Shown here piece after piece: positions 18,429-27,470 of a stretch of DNA of 55,449 nt; position 1 is the first letter of the stretch, and each line of letters starts with the position of its first letter. Source of the DNA: Spirochaetales bacterium (lineage in GTDB: Bacteria > Spirochaetota > Spirochaetia > SZUA-6 > RPPD01); the NCBI GenBank assembly GCA_016930675.1, contig JAFGGG010000019.1, positions 1 through 55,449 of the forward strand, written 5' to 3'. A program made the position numbers and the translations under genes. Under the pieces are notes generated by a model. That model did no database searches and was not told the DNA's origin. It saw only the letters and a program-made list of their open reading frames with translations.

Positions 18429-18871
18429 GTTTCCTGCCTTAGGGACGCGAGCTCTTGCATAATGGAATGCTGTACTTTCCACTTGGGATCAGCATTAATC
18501 GATTGTCTGCCCACACGGGTTTTCCTGTTAATAATGATAGGTCCCTGCAAATTAGCCGTCATGGAAGACAAATTTTCCGGAATGGTGACAATGGCAAAGC
18601 ATAATATATCCTGTTTACTCTTGATACCGATCTCTTTCAACTCATCCTTACTCACATCCAGCTTATAATCGGGCCTGAAGACAGCAGGATCTATAAGCAC
18701 AAATGCTATTTCAACAACATCCATAGACTGCAGCCAATAGAACGGCTGCTGCTTGGCATCAAGCAGCACATAGTATTTTAGATTTTCAAATCCAAGAATT
18801 CCGAAGGGAAAATATATTTTCTGTCTTTCATCCACCTCTATGGGGCCGTAAGCCTTGCTGTTAACTTTCAT
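18422..18871 (-). CDS. fliW: Flagellar assembly factor FliW
   Basis: 149 aa. The N terminus [24 protein letters not shown] and LQGPIIIN...GRQ match FliW. It binds flagellin and CsrA, releasing or capturing CsrA as flagellin is exported. Placed directly between flgL (4 bp upstream) and csrA (7-bp overlap), as expected for a flagellar checkpoint module. Confidence 0.94.
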   Translation of the reverse strand: MKVNSKAYGPIEVDERQKIYFPFGILGFENLKYYVLLDAKQQPFYWLQSMDVVEIAFVLIDPAVFRPDYKLDVSKDELKEIGIKSKQDILCFAIVTIPENLSSMTANLQGPIIINRKTRVGRQSINADPKWKVQHSIMQELASLRQETC

Positions 18872-18875
18872 GCCG

Positions 18876-20120
18876 CTACCTCAAAAAGTCCAATAACGTC
18901 GGCCGTAATATACGGGCGGATGTGGCTAAAGCCGCCTGATGTGTATATTCCAGCATTTTAAGCTCGGTAATAGCCTGAGCCAAATCCAAATCCACTTCCT
19001 GCGAATCCAGCTTCTGGATTTCCGGGGTCTCGAAATCAAGCCGGTGAGCGGTAACCTGGAGTCGCGTATCCAAAGCCCCGATTTCAGCAAGAGAAGTGGT
19101 TATACTTTCAATAGAAAGATCCATTCCCCCGATACCGGCGTTTACGCCTTCATGATCACCTTTATACAGACTGTCTCTTAAGGAGATAACCATATCGAAA
19201 ATCGAACCGCCGAATACATCAGCGGAACTGGCGATATTGTAGGGTGGTGTATTCTTTCCACTCTGAATAATTCCCAGATCCTGCAGCACGCTGCTTGCGT
19301 CAACGTCTTCCAGCCACAGCTCGTGAGGAGTTGTTGTTTCCAAAACCAGAGAGTCTTTGACCGGATCCAGTTTTGCCCGTACTGCTACCGGAGACTCATT
19401 AATCTTATGAATGATGGCGTGAATATTGTCGCCGGCATTAAGCTGAATGGCTACTCCGTCAATACGTATAACCGAATCCTCCTGTACCTGATAACCGGTG
19501 GCATCCACATTGGCATAGATATGCTGATTCTCGGCCCAGAACACGCGATTGCCGGGAAGGTTCATCTCCACATATGTATTTTCCGATATCTCTCCCATAT
19601 TCTTTCCGATATCACCGCGGTAGTGAAGAGCGGTAATAAAATCACCTTCGCTATTTTCCACGCGGCCCCGCATAACCAAAAATGGTTCCATATGCGACTC
19701 AAACCCGGAAAAAATAGTATTTCCCAATCCGTTACGCGAGTTGGCCAGCGAAACCAGCTGTTCCAGAAGCTCATTAACCTCCACGGCCATGGCCTGCATA
19801 TCCTGTTCTTTATAGATACCGTGTGCTCCCTGTACCGAAAGCTCCCGGATACGCTGTAAAACTTCTAAAAAATTCGTCAAACGTGATTCGCTATAGGCAA
19901 GGTTCCCCTGTATATGCCCTATATTTTCTTTGTACTGCTCCATACGATACATATAAGATTTTAAACGCGTGGAATGAGAGGCTGCCAATGGATCGTCACT
20001 CAGCTCTTTTATTTTGGTTTGTGATCCCATCTTATTCTGCATCTGGTTCATCTTCCACTCACGAAGCATCATATGATACTGTGCGTCCATATGTGACATA
20101 TTACTGCTTACTCTATTCAT
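18876..20120 (-). CDS. flgL: Flagellar hook-associated protein 3
   Basis: 414 aa. The N terminus MNRVSSNMSHMDAQYHMM, then KELSDDPLAASHSTRLKSY, and the C-terminal QEVDLDLAQAITELKMLEYTHQAALATSARI show the flagellin-like coiled-coil ends of FlgL. It forms the hook-filament junction with FlgK; in spirochaetes this filament would be periplasmic. It follows flgK by 7 bp and precedes fliW by 4 bp. The variable middle is longer than in minimal FlgL proteins. Confidence 0.93.
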   Translation of the reverse strand: MNRVSSNMSHMDAQYHMMLREWKMNQMQNKMGSQTKIKELSDDPLAASHSTRLKSYMYRMEQYKENIGHIQGNLAYSESRLTNFLEVLQRIRELSVQGAHGIYKEQDMQAMAVEVNELLEQLVSLANSRNGLGNTIFSGFESHMEPFLVMRGRVENSEGDFITALHYRGDIGKNMGEISENTYVEMNLPGNRVFWAENQHIYANVDATGYQVQEDSVIRIDGVAIQLNAGDNIHAIIHKINESPVAVRAKLDPVKDSLVLETTTPHELWLEDVDASSVLQDLGIIQSGKNTPPYNIASSADVFGGSIFDMVISLRDSLYKGDHEGVNAGIGGMDLSIESITTSLAEIGALDTRLQVTAHRLDFETPEIQKLDSQEVDLDLAQAITELKMLEYTHQAALATSARILRPTLLDFLR

Positions 20121-20127
20121 AATCTAG

Positions 20128-22008
20128 CTAAACCCCCATTCTGTTGATGATGAGATCCAACATTTTGTCAAATTCAGTTATAAAGCGGGCTGCCGCCGCA
20201 TAACCATGCTGGAATTTAAGCATTATTGACAGTTCCTCATCGATATTCACTCCTGAGATAGATTCCCTCAGGTCTTTATGGTTCTTCATTATCAGATTTT
20301 CCGTTTCGTGAACCCTGCTTGCTTCCTGACCCCGGAGTCCGATTGAAGCAACCAAATCGGCGAAATAATTATCCAAAGTCAAAGTATCACCGATCATTAC
20401 CTGTTTATAGCGCAGATCGGCAATGGTTAGTGCCACAGATCCGTCTTCAGGTCCTTCGGATCTGCCGTTTATACCCGATGCCGTGGCGATCGAAGCGGAC
20501 TCATTTACCAGTTGCTGGTTGACCTCTATCCAGCCGGCGGGGTGGGCAAGCGGCGCCACCGCAAAGGTCGCGCCGTCAGGACGCAGACTGTTCACGGCAT
20601 CCACCTGCTGCCAATCATAAGCGCCGTCCGCGCCTGAAGCGTTTAACAACCCTGAATACCCTACTAAAAATTCACCCGAATCCTCAATATGGCGAATCAC
20701 GAAATCAGGATTGTTGAAATCAGCCGTGGGCATGCCTTTAAGTGAAAGCCTGCCTTCCTCATCCAAACGGGCAGAAATTTCCGAGCCGGATAGATTGATG
20801 CGGGCAACCACTTCTGCCACCGTATCGGTAGGATAGTATTCGACGGTTACGTCGCCGGTCGGACCCGATAAAGTGAGAGTGCCGCGAATCCCAATCAGCG
20901 CCTGCGGGTCAAGTGTATGCTGTCCTGCGATTCTAAAAATATAGGAAGAATCAAAAGTGCCGTCACCATCCCGGTCATAATTTCCGTTTGCATTCAGAAC
21001 ATACGGATACTCATTAAAGAAGTTAATATCTGTTTTTTCATTGAGACCATACCCTTTGAGGTGAACCGCGTTCACAAGATCGATAAAATTCATGGTCATA
21101 AGATCCAGTTTCTGAATTTCACCTCTTACCTCAACATCACGCATCTCAAGCAGTGCCGCCAGTTTCCCGCCGCGGAACTGCTCTACCTCTCCGGTATCCT
21201 GCCAAATTACCAGAGAGTAACCTTCATTGGCTTCTGTCTTACGCGTATCAAACTGCAGATACTGTTTGCCCTGAACCAAATGCCGTCCGTTTGTGTAAAT
21301 AATCAACTCATCGGGATCTTGATTGTAATTGACCGTAATATCGATCAGTTTAGCCAGTTCTTCAATATGCATGTCTCGTTTATCTTTCAGATCGTTGGGA
21401 TTATCTCCCAACGCCATAGCTTTCTGAATCTGTTCATTAAGGGCGGCGATATTCTTTGTCAGGGTATTTACCTGCTGCACCGTACCTATGACATCCTGTT
21501 CCAACGAATCGCGAATATTCTTAAATCTCAGATAACCATGATGAATACCGTCGATCAGCATCTGGCTGTGTTTGAGTACAGCTTCCCGCTTACCCATCTG
21601 GGTGGGATTCTCCGAAAGCTCCTGCCAGGAGGAAAAGAAACTATCCATTAAAAAGCGGATAGAATGCTCCGTGGGTTCGTTATACACCTGCCCCAGCATG
21701 TGGAAATATTTATCCATAGATTCCCAATAACCCTGATTTCCGGTTTCTTTGACTATTTCTCCTTCGAGCAGCATATCGCGGATACGTTCTATTCGATACA
21801 CCTCCATGCCCTGACCGATATGGCCGGGGGTTTCTTCTCTGTTCAATCCGGGCAGATAGATGGGATCGCTGGCTTTAAACTCAATCCTCTGTCTTGAGTA
21901 GCCTTCAACTCCGGCATTGTTCAAATTATGCCCCACGGTTATTAACCCGTGAGTATGAGCAATAACACCGCGCTTGCCGATTTCAATCCCGGAAAATGTT
22001 GATAACAT
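20128..22008 (-). CDS. flgK: Flagellar hook-associated protein 1
   Basis: 626 aa. It opens MLSTFSGIEIGKRGVIAHTHGL and has NLNNAGVEGYSRQRIEF, the FlgK N-terminal signature. A central region contains insertion domains. The C terminus has SGVNIDEELSIMLKFQHGYAAAARFI, the paired terminal helix. It is the first junction protein between hook and filament. It precedes flgL by 7 bp and follows the FlgN-like chaperone gene by 10 bp. Confidence 0.95.
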   Translation of the reverse strand: MLSTFSGIEIGKRGVIAHTHGLITVGHNLNNAGVEGYSRQRIEFKASDPIYLPGLNREETPGHIGQGMEVYRIERIRDMLLEGEIVKETGNQGYWESMDKYFHMLGQVYNEPTEHSIRFLMDSFFSSWQELSENPTQMGKREAVLKHSQMLIDGIHHGYLRFKNIRDSLEQDVIGTVQQVNTLTKNIAALNEQIQKAMALGDNPNDLKDKRDMHIEELAKLIDITVNYNQDPDELIIYTNGRHLVQGKQYLQFDTRKTEANEGYSLVIWQDTGEVEQFRGGKLAALLEMRDVEVRGEIQKLDLMTMNFIDLVNAVHLKGYGLNEKTDINFFNEYPYVLNANGNYDRDGDGTFDSSYIFRIAGQHTLDPQALIGIRGTLTLSGPTGDVTVEYYPTDTVAEVVARINLSGSEISARLDEEGRLSLKGMPTADFNNPDFVIRHIEDSGEFLVGYSGLLNASGADGAYDWQQVDAVNSLRPDGATFAVAPLAHPAGWIEVNQQLVNESASIATASGINGRSEGPEDGSVALTIADLRYKQVMIGDTLTLDNYFADLVASIGLRGQEASRVHETENLIMKNHKDLRESISGVNIDEELSIMLKFQHGYAAAARFITEFDKMLDLIINRMGV

Positions 22009-22018
22009 ATTAAATCTC

Positions 22019-22510
22019 CTACAAATGTTTATTTAAGATAAGCGTATCATCAGGTACCCTTTTGGCTTTACCGTCCTTGGCATATATTTTACCCTTTCTA
22101 TGCGGAAACAACTCCCCCAATACCTTTTTAAAGGATTCCTCAATTGATTTAAAATAGTAGGTGAGACGTGCCGATGCGCCTTTTACGGAAATCACGGAAA
22201 TTTTAAGTTCTCTGTATACCGTAAGCAGCTCATCCCGTAGCTGCGCAGGAATTAAGGGCAGTACCTTTAAAAATGTGGCATCCGGAGGTACGCCCAACTT
22301 TTGTTTCAAAGCGCTGAAGGATATACACCTGTTTTCTTCTATCCTATTCAGCTTTTGCGCATTGTCTCTTAAATTTTGGATAACCGGCTCGATATTTTCC
22401 CACTTTTTATTACCGGCCAGGATTTGCATTTCATCTTGCAGGCGGGCAAAGCTTTTAAGCAGGATTGCCTCGGCTTTCATGTCTTTAATGAACAGTTTTA
22501 ACTCCTTCAT
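22019..22510 (-). CDS. FlgN-like flagellar export chaperone
   Basis: 163 aa from ATG 22510, preceded by AGAGGAG at about 8 bp; a TTG nine codons earlier is less likely. The protein is almost entirely helical and charged, with paired helices and heptad-like leucines, as in FlgN, the chaperone for FlgK and FlgL. Sequence identity to FlgN is hard to see by eye; its position directly before flgK is the strongest argument. A large inverted repeat lies immediately upstream. Confidence 0.7.
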   Translation of the reverse strand: MKELKLFIKDMKAEAILLKSFARLQDEMQILAGNKKWENIEPVIQNLRDNAQKLNRIEENRCISFSALKQKLGVPPDATFLKVLPLIPAQLRDELLTVYRELKISVISVKGASARLTYYFKSIEESFKKVLGELFPHRKGKIYAKDGKAKRVPDDTLILNKHL

Positions 22511-22528
22511 ATACACTACTCCTCTTTC

Positions 22529-22618
22529 CGGCAATTCGAAATTTGCACCATATTAAGCATGTAAAGTAACGGTTTTAGAATAAGGTGCACTTATAATCGG
22601 GCAAATTTCGAATTGCCG
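22529..22618. repeat. Perfect 18-bp inverted repeat upstream of flgN-like gene
   Basis: CGGCAATTCGAAATTTGC (22529-22546) is the exact reverse complement of GCAAATTTCGAATTGCCG (22601-22618), 54 bp apart. Inside it GCACC (22545-22549) also matches GGTGC (22584-22588). The left arm begins a few bases beyond the flgN ribosome-binding site. It may be a regulatory leader stem or the ends of a small inserted element. Confidence 0.65.
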
Positions 22619-22639
22619 CTGCCCAATTCATAAAAAATT

Positions 22640-22667
22640 CAATTCTAAATGTTTACATTTAGAATTG
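22640..22667. repeat. 12-bp perfect hairpin
   Basis: CAATTCTAAATG (22640-22651) pairs with CATTTAGAATTG (22656-22667) around TTTA. There is no T-run, so it is not an obvious intrinsic terminator. It lies in the flgN leader region next to two further inverted repeats. Confidence 0.55.
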
Positions 22668-22757
22668 GTGTCCTCTTTCACATTTTCGGAGGCATTAAGG
22701 AGAGGCATTACACAAATTCTTTAGAGCTTGTATAAATATCAAATTATTTTAGAAGTC

Positions 22758-22836
22758 TCTCACAGAGCTCACAAAGCCCACGGAGAAAGAAAATAATTAG
22801 ATTAATTTCTCTGTGTCCTCAGTGTTTTCGGTGAGA
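22758..22836. repeat. REP-like imperfect inverted repeat (CTCACAGAG type)
   Basis: TCTCACAGAG... (22758-22788) is imperfectly complementary to ...CGGTGAGA (22806-22836), with periodic CACAGAG/CACGGAG blocks. Similar CTCACAGAG-CACAGAG palindromes occur between genes in many environmental bacteria (recollection). The element sits just 12 bp from the stop of the transglutaminase-like gene, so it may also serve as a transcript end. Confidence 0.5.
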
Positions 22837-22847
22837 CATATAAATTT

Positions 22848-24632
22848 CTAATTCATATTGTCTTCAATTACTCTTTTATCTTTTTTAAACACACTGCTCG
22901 CGGGCAGCACGGTGAGGGCCTGCTCCAACACAGCCAAAGCCTGTGCATACTCTTTACGCCCCGCAAGCTCGGCCACATGATTATGAATGTATACCTCGTA
23001 ATTTTGTACCAAATGCGAATGTTTTCCTATACTACTCATACCTTCACGGATACAGTGCGCTGCCGCGAGGAACCCAGCAGAATCAGATAGACTTTCCGCC
23101 TTGGTAAGATAAAAATAAAGTAACAGATCCTGCTTGGATTTTTGTGATAAAAACACTGAAGCATACTGACCGTTAATATTGTCTGCCGCTTGAGAAAACT
23201 CTCCGTTTTTTATGAGAGCCTTAATATGATTGAACAGATACATCTCTCCCAGTTGCAGCATCAGAGTTTTATCCGCAACTTCATTCATACCCTCTTCAAG
23301 CTGCTCAAGAGCAGCCTCTACTCCTTCAGCACTAAACGCGAGTTCCGCTTTCTTTTGGTATAAAAAGGCAAAAAGCTCGTTATAATCCTTCTCCTTGAAC
23401 TGCGCTTCAGCTTTTGTCCGGATAAGCACGGAGGAGGCCAGCTCCACATCACCCTCCGTTATCAATTCAACAATATAATTATACGTATAAAGCGTTTTCG
23501 ACTGGATAAGGCTTTGCTCATCATGAAACATGCCGAGTCCCTGATCGATAATTTCCAACGCGCTTTTATTACCATCTCGTTTGGCAAAATACTCGGCCTT
23601 TTTTTGATGCAAATAGACAAACAGTTCCCGGTAGGTATCATTGTCGATGGTTTTATCCTTATAACTGCTAAAAATCAGGACCTGGGCCAGATTGAATTCA
23701 GCTTCATCAATATAAGAAACCACCCATTGGGTAATAATATGGCTGTAATATTCTTTAAGCTTTTTTTGCCTGTTATAGCGTGAACTTGCTTTTCTTAGAA
23801 CCTCCGCTCCGCTCTGGAACTGTTTGGAAGAAACAACCCATGTGGTGTAGTGGGCAAAAGCCTGTAACAAGAGAACAAGGCTGAGATCATTTTTAATTAA
23901 CTCATATCCGTCCACAGCAATACTCACCGCGTCAGCGTACTGCTTTTTATCGAAGGACACTACGGCTCTGTTGTGGAGAATTAAAAAAAGCAGCTCCTTC
24001 TCGCCTATTATCTCTCGCGCACTGTAATTGCCCGGGGGCACATACGCATATCCCGTTACCTTGCCAAAATCATCCGTGAACTCCTTTTTTTCACCCGGAT
24101 TAAAGCCGTAAACACTTGTCGTCTCCACATCATAGGTATTTTCTCCAACCTGAATGGCGCAAAATGAATGATCCGTTGTTTTTACCCCATACGTGCTGAA
24201 TCCCAAACTGCGGCTTACGATAAGAAAAAAAACAGCTGAAGATACGCAGTTATATGTGCCTTTTTCTAACAGTTCATCCACACGAGTCTGTTTTACGTTA
24301 TAGCGTCCGAGGTATTGATTATGAATATAACGTAAAAGATCATCACCTAGTTCAGGGGAAACACCACGCCCTTTAAAATGGGCTTTGACCTCATCAATCT
24401 TTACGTAAAACATTTTTTTAAGAGTTTGAAGCCGGTTATCTTCCACTCCGGATAAAATAAGCGAAGCGGCAATAAGCTCATCAATTTTAAGAGGTTCCTT
24501 TGCTTTGGCCAATAACGCAACAGAGTTAAGAGGCTCTAAACGCGGCACCTCGGCTTGAAGGAGCGGTGACAGTTGAAAATAAAAAAAGCTGATCAGAAAA
24601 AAATATAGTATGCGCAGCCACAGTCTTTTCAT
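22848..24632 (-). CDS. Exported transglutaminase-like protein with TPR-type helical repeats
   Basis: 594 aa with an N-terminal signal peptide (about 1-27). Residues about 95-180 resemble a transglutaminase-like cysteine protease fold: Cys129 in YNCVSSAVFF, His155 in TDHSFCAI and Asp168 in YDVETT form a plausible triad. The remaining 400 residues are repeated helical hairpins of about 75-80 aa (each with Y..LF.YLYQKKAE-like segments), likely TPR or SEL1-like. It is probably periplasmic. No partner is visible; the upstream promoter region is shared with the divergent thioredoxin reductase gene. Confidence 0.75.
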   Translation of the reverse strand: MKRLWLRILYFFLISFFYFQLSPLLQAEVPRLEPLNSVALLAKAKEPLKIDELIAASLILSGVEDNRLQTLKKMFYVKIDEVKAHFKGRGVSPELGDDLLRYIHNQYLGRYNVKQTRVDELLEKGTYNCVSSAVFFLIVSRSLGFSTYGVKTTDHSFCAIQVGENTYDVETTSVYGFNPGEKKEFTDDFGKVTGYAYVPPGNYSAREIIGEKELLFLILHNRAVVSFDKKQYADAVSIAVDGYELIKNDLSLVLLLQAFAHYTTWVVSSKQFQSGAEVLRKASSRYNRQKKLKEYYSHIITQWVVSYIDEAEFNLAQVLIFSSYKDKTIDNDTYRELFVYLHQKKAEYFAKRDGNKSALEIIDQGLGMFHDEQSLIQSKTLYTYNYIVELITEGDVELASSVLIRTKAEAQFKEKDYNELFAFLYQKKAELAFSAEGVEAALEQLEEGMNEVADKTLMLQLGEMYLFNHIKALIKNGEFSQAADNINGQYASVFLSQKSKQDLLLYFYLTKAESLSDSAGFLAAAHCIREGMSSIGKHSHLVQNYEVYIHNHVAELAGRKEYAQALAVLEQALTVLPASSVFKKDKRVIEDNMN

Positions 24633-24704
24633 ACTTTTAATGTAATCCTAAATTTATTTTAATTCCAGAAAATTGAACTTTATAAGAAAGCCTGAAAACC
24701 AATC

Positions 24705-24741
24705 GACATACCGCCACCATCGGCGGCGGCTTTTTCGGAAG
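24705..24741 (+). repeat. Short dispersed hairpin repeat, copy B
   Basis: CCGCCACC (24711-24718) and GGCGGCGG (24722-24729) form an 8-bp stem with one A-C mismatch, followed by CTTTTTCGGAAG. The hairpin plus T5 resembles an intrinsic terminator, but no plus-strand gene lies upstream for it to end. It sits 27 bp before the trxB -35 box. It is nearly identical to the copy at 35815-35852. Confidence 0.7.
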
Positions 24742-24767
24742 TTAAATTCATTCTCTAAATACAACAG

Positions 24768-24796
24768 TTTACAAATTATTTTTAAAAGATTATTAT
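24768..24796 (+). promoter_or_regulatory. Sigma-70-type promoter for the thioredoxin reductase gene
   Basis: TTTACA (24768-24773, 5/6) and TATTAT (24791-24796, 5/6) are separated by exactly 17 bp. The predicted start near 24803 gives a leader of about 19 nt with AAAGGAG before ATG 24822. Confidence 0.6.
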
Positions 24797-24821
24797 ATGA
24801 TTTCACAGATTAAAGGAGAGA

Positions 24822-25766
24822 ATGGATATTATGAGTCAAGATCGTGATATAATCATTGCAGGCGCGGGTGCGGCCGGACTGACCGCCGCCCAGTATGCCG
24901 CCCGCTCGAACTTAAACACATTGGTAATAGAAGAAATGGCCTCGGGCGGACAGGCCTTAATTATCGATCGTCTTGAAAACTATCCCGGTTTTCCGGAGCC
25001 TATTAATGGCTATGAGTTCGCCATGAAAATGGAAACTCAGGCTAAAAAATTCGGCGCTGAGCTTAAAAACGCGAGCATTCAGTCGGTTAAAAAACAAAAC
25101 AATCTGTTTACAGTTTCAACAAATGACAGTCAGCTTACAAGCCCCGTTGTAATCGTGGCTACCGGTGCCAAGCATAAAACGCTTGATGTGCCCGGAGAAA
25201 AGGAATTCTCAGGTAAAGGAGTATCATACTGCGCCACCTGCGACGGACCCTTTTTTAAAAACAAAAAAATGCTTGTGGTCGGAGGCGGTGATGCGGCCTG
25301 CGATGAGTCCATGTTCCTCGCCAAATTAGCTTCTAAAGTTATTATTGTACACCGCAGAGACAGGTTCCGCGCTCAAAAAGCGCTGGCGCAAAGAGTGCTT
25401 GATAATCCGAATATTGAAGTTCGCTTTAACACGGAGTTAAAACAAATATATGGTGATACCCAGGTAACTGAAGTGGAGCTCTTTCGTAATGATAAAGAAA
25501 GCACCTACAAAGAAGATATAGCCGCGGTATTCATTTTTATCGGTTCGATTCCGCAAACTGCCATGGTACCCGACGCTTCACGTAATAAGGAAGGGTATAT
25601 CATTACGGACAATGAAATGGCGACCAACATCCCCGGTCTTTATGCTGTGGGAGATGTGCGCGCAACTCCTTTCAGACAGCTTGTGGTAGCGGCCTCCGAA
25701 GGCGCAATTGCCGCCCATGCCGCTTCCCAGTATATTGATGCCTTAAAAGGACAGGCTTATGTGTAA
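24822..25766 (+). CDS. trxB: Thioredoxin reductase (NADPH), TrxB type
   Basis: 314 aa flavoprotein that reduces thioredoxin with NADPH. FAD-binding GAGAAGLTAAQYAARS is N-terminal, the redox pair C137-A-T-C140 lies in YCATCDGPFF, the NADPH loop GGGDAACDE follows, and the C-terminal FAD motif GLYAVGDVR closes. Length is typical of low-molecular-weight TrxB. A strong promoter and AAAGGAG support ATG 24822. It runs into the glycosidase gene after 16 bp and may be co-transcribed with it. Confidence 0.93.
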   Translation: MDIMSQDRDIIIAGAGAAGLTAAQYAARSNLNTLVIEEMASGGQALIIDRLENYPGFPEPINGYEFAMKMETQAKKFGAELKNASIQSVKKQNNLFTVSTNDSQLTSPVVIVATGAKHKTLDVPGEKEFSGKGVSYCATCDGPFFKNKKMLVVGGGDAACDESMFLAKLASKVIIVHRRDRFRAQKALAQRVLDNPNIEVRFNTELKQIYGDTQVTEVELFRNDKESTYKEDIAAVFIFIGSIPQTAMVPDASRNKEGYIITDNEMATNIPGLYAVGDVRATPFRQLVVAASEGAIAAHAASQYIDALKGQAYV

Positions 25767-25782
25767 TGGGAAATAATGTCTG

Positions 25783-27453
25783 ATGAAAAAAGCATATTTA
25801 ATATTCATTATTTTCTGTCTCCTCTTTATTTCCGCGGGAAATCCTCCCGGTTTCTGGGATAAAAAATCCGACAGTGAATTAATTAACGATCTCATCAACG
25901 CAATGACGGATGAGGAGCTGTTAGGACAGGTTTTTTTTATCGGCTATCAAGGGACCTCTCCGCCGCAGTCTCTCTTTACCTGGATCGGACAGCGTAATCT
26001 TGGCGGAGTAAAAATATTCACACGCAATGTGAGCAGCCTTTCCTCTTTAGCCGGGGATATAAAACGGATGCAGCTGCTTGCTCAAAAAAACCGGTTTAAA
26101 ATCCCATTGTTTATTGCCACCGACCAGGAAGGAGGATGGGTAAGTCATATTCGCAAAGGTTTCTCCAGCACAGGCGGCAATCTGTCCTTAGGCGCTGCGG
26201 GTATTCCGCATGATGCTTTTTTAACAGGATATTATATCGGCAGTGAACTGAAAACATTGGGGATCAACATGAATTTCGCTCCCAATTTGGATATTTACTC
26301 CAATCCCGATACCTGGGTAATCGGACCCCGCGCTTTTTCTTCGGATCCCCGAAAAGTAGGCCTGCTTGGGTTGGCTTATTTAAAAGGTCAGGAAAAGGCG
26401 GGTATAATCGCAACCGCCAAACACTTTCCGGGACACGGAAGAACTGATCTTGATTCACACGGATATCTGCCCAAAATCGACGTCAGTTTTAGCGAACTTT
26501 GGGAAAAAGACCTCCTGCCTTATCGTTTTGTTATTAAAGAGGGAATACACGCTATCATGTCGGCCCACCTTGCCTTTCCTCAGATAACGGGTAATACGGA
26601 ACCGGCCACGCTTTCTCATTTCTTTATAAACGAAGTATTGCGTAAAAAACTCCAGTTTAAAGGGATTGTGATAACCGATGATTTAGAGATGTGGGGTGTG
26701 CGGATTAATGGCGACAATATACCAACTGTCTGTCAAAAGGCATTACAGGCGGGGAACGATATGCTTTTGGTCTCTCATACACCGGATATTCAGGAACAGG
26801 CTTGGGTAAAACTTATCCGCCTACTCAAATCGGATAAAAAGTTCAAGCAAAGAGTGCAGGAGGCGGTGAGAAGAATTTTACAGGTAAAACTTAAAGCATT
26901 TAAAGGTGAAAACGCCTTCCCCATTATTCCTGATGAGAAAAAAGTACCTCGCGATATACCGGCAAAAAACGCACGTCAGTTTTTCTTTGATTCAAGCTGT
27001 CGCAGTATTACTATCGTTCGCGGGGCTTTCATTCCTTATAGACCGCTGCCGGATGAGAAGATTTTGATTGTAGGTCAATACCATGATTTTTTAGAGCAGG
27101 GAGTAAAACGTTATCCGGAAGCAGCCACCCTTTATATTTCGTGGGCACCGCAATATTATGCCATGGATAATGATATAAAAAGAGTAACACAAGCTGCCGG
27201 ATCGTACGATACCGTGATTTTTTGCCTTTCAAGCCCAAGCACCCTTGAAATACTGGAAGCATTGAAAAACCTGAAAAAGAAAATAATAGTAATCTCCGCG
27301 CTCACACCTGTCTATCTTCTGCATACTCCCTGGATAAAATCAGCCATCGCTGTTTACGGAGAATCCACCGCCTCCTTTTCAGCGGGATTTGCAGTTCTGG
27401 CGGGTGACTTTAGCCCCGAAGGCAAACTGCCTATCGATTTTTTAAAACCTTAA
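25783..27453 (+). CDS. Exported glycoside hydrolase family 3 (NagZ-like beta-N-acetylhexosaminidase)
   Basis: 556 aa with an N-terminal signal peptide, so predicted periplasmic or outer surface. The GH3 core has FIATDQEGGWVSHIRKG, KHFPGHGRTDLDSHGYLP (with the His/Asp pair of NagZ-type enzymes) and the nucleophile Asp in VITDDLEMWGV. Residues about 400-556 form the GH3 C-terminal domain, which minimal NagZ lacks. It most likely cleaves GlcNAc from peptidoglycan fragments or other beta-GlcNAc glycans. It lies 16 bp after trxB and 17 bp before the GNAT gene. Confidence 0.88.
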   Translation: MKKAYLIFIIFCLLFISAGNPPGFWDKKSDSELINDLINAMTDEELLGQVFFIGYQGTSPPQSLFTWIGQRNLGGVKIFTRNVSSLSSLAGDIKRMQLLAQKNRFKIPLFIATDQEGGWVSHIRKGFSSTGGNLSLGAAGIPHDAFLTGYYIGSELKTLGINMNFAPNLDIYSNPDTWVIGPRAFSSDPRKVGLLGLAYLKGQEKAGIIATAKHFPGHGRTDLDSHGYLPKIDVSFSELWEKDLLPYRFVIKEGIHAIMSAHLAFPQITGNTEPATLSHFFINEVLRKKLQFKGIVITDDLEMWGVRINGDNIPTVCQKALQAGNDMLLVSHTPDIQEQAWVKLIRLLKSDKKFKQRVQEAVRRILQVKLKAFKGENAFPIIPDEKKVPRDIPAKNARQFFFDSSCRSITIVRGAFIPYRPLPDEKILIVGQYHDFLEQGVKRYPEAATLYISWAPQYYAMDNDIKRVTQAAGSYDTVIFCLSSPSTLEILEALKNLKKKIIVISALTPVYLLHTPWIKSAIAVYGESTASFSAGFAVLAGDFSPEGKLPIDFLKP

Positions 27454-27470
27454 GGAGGAGCAGACTGATT

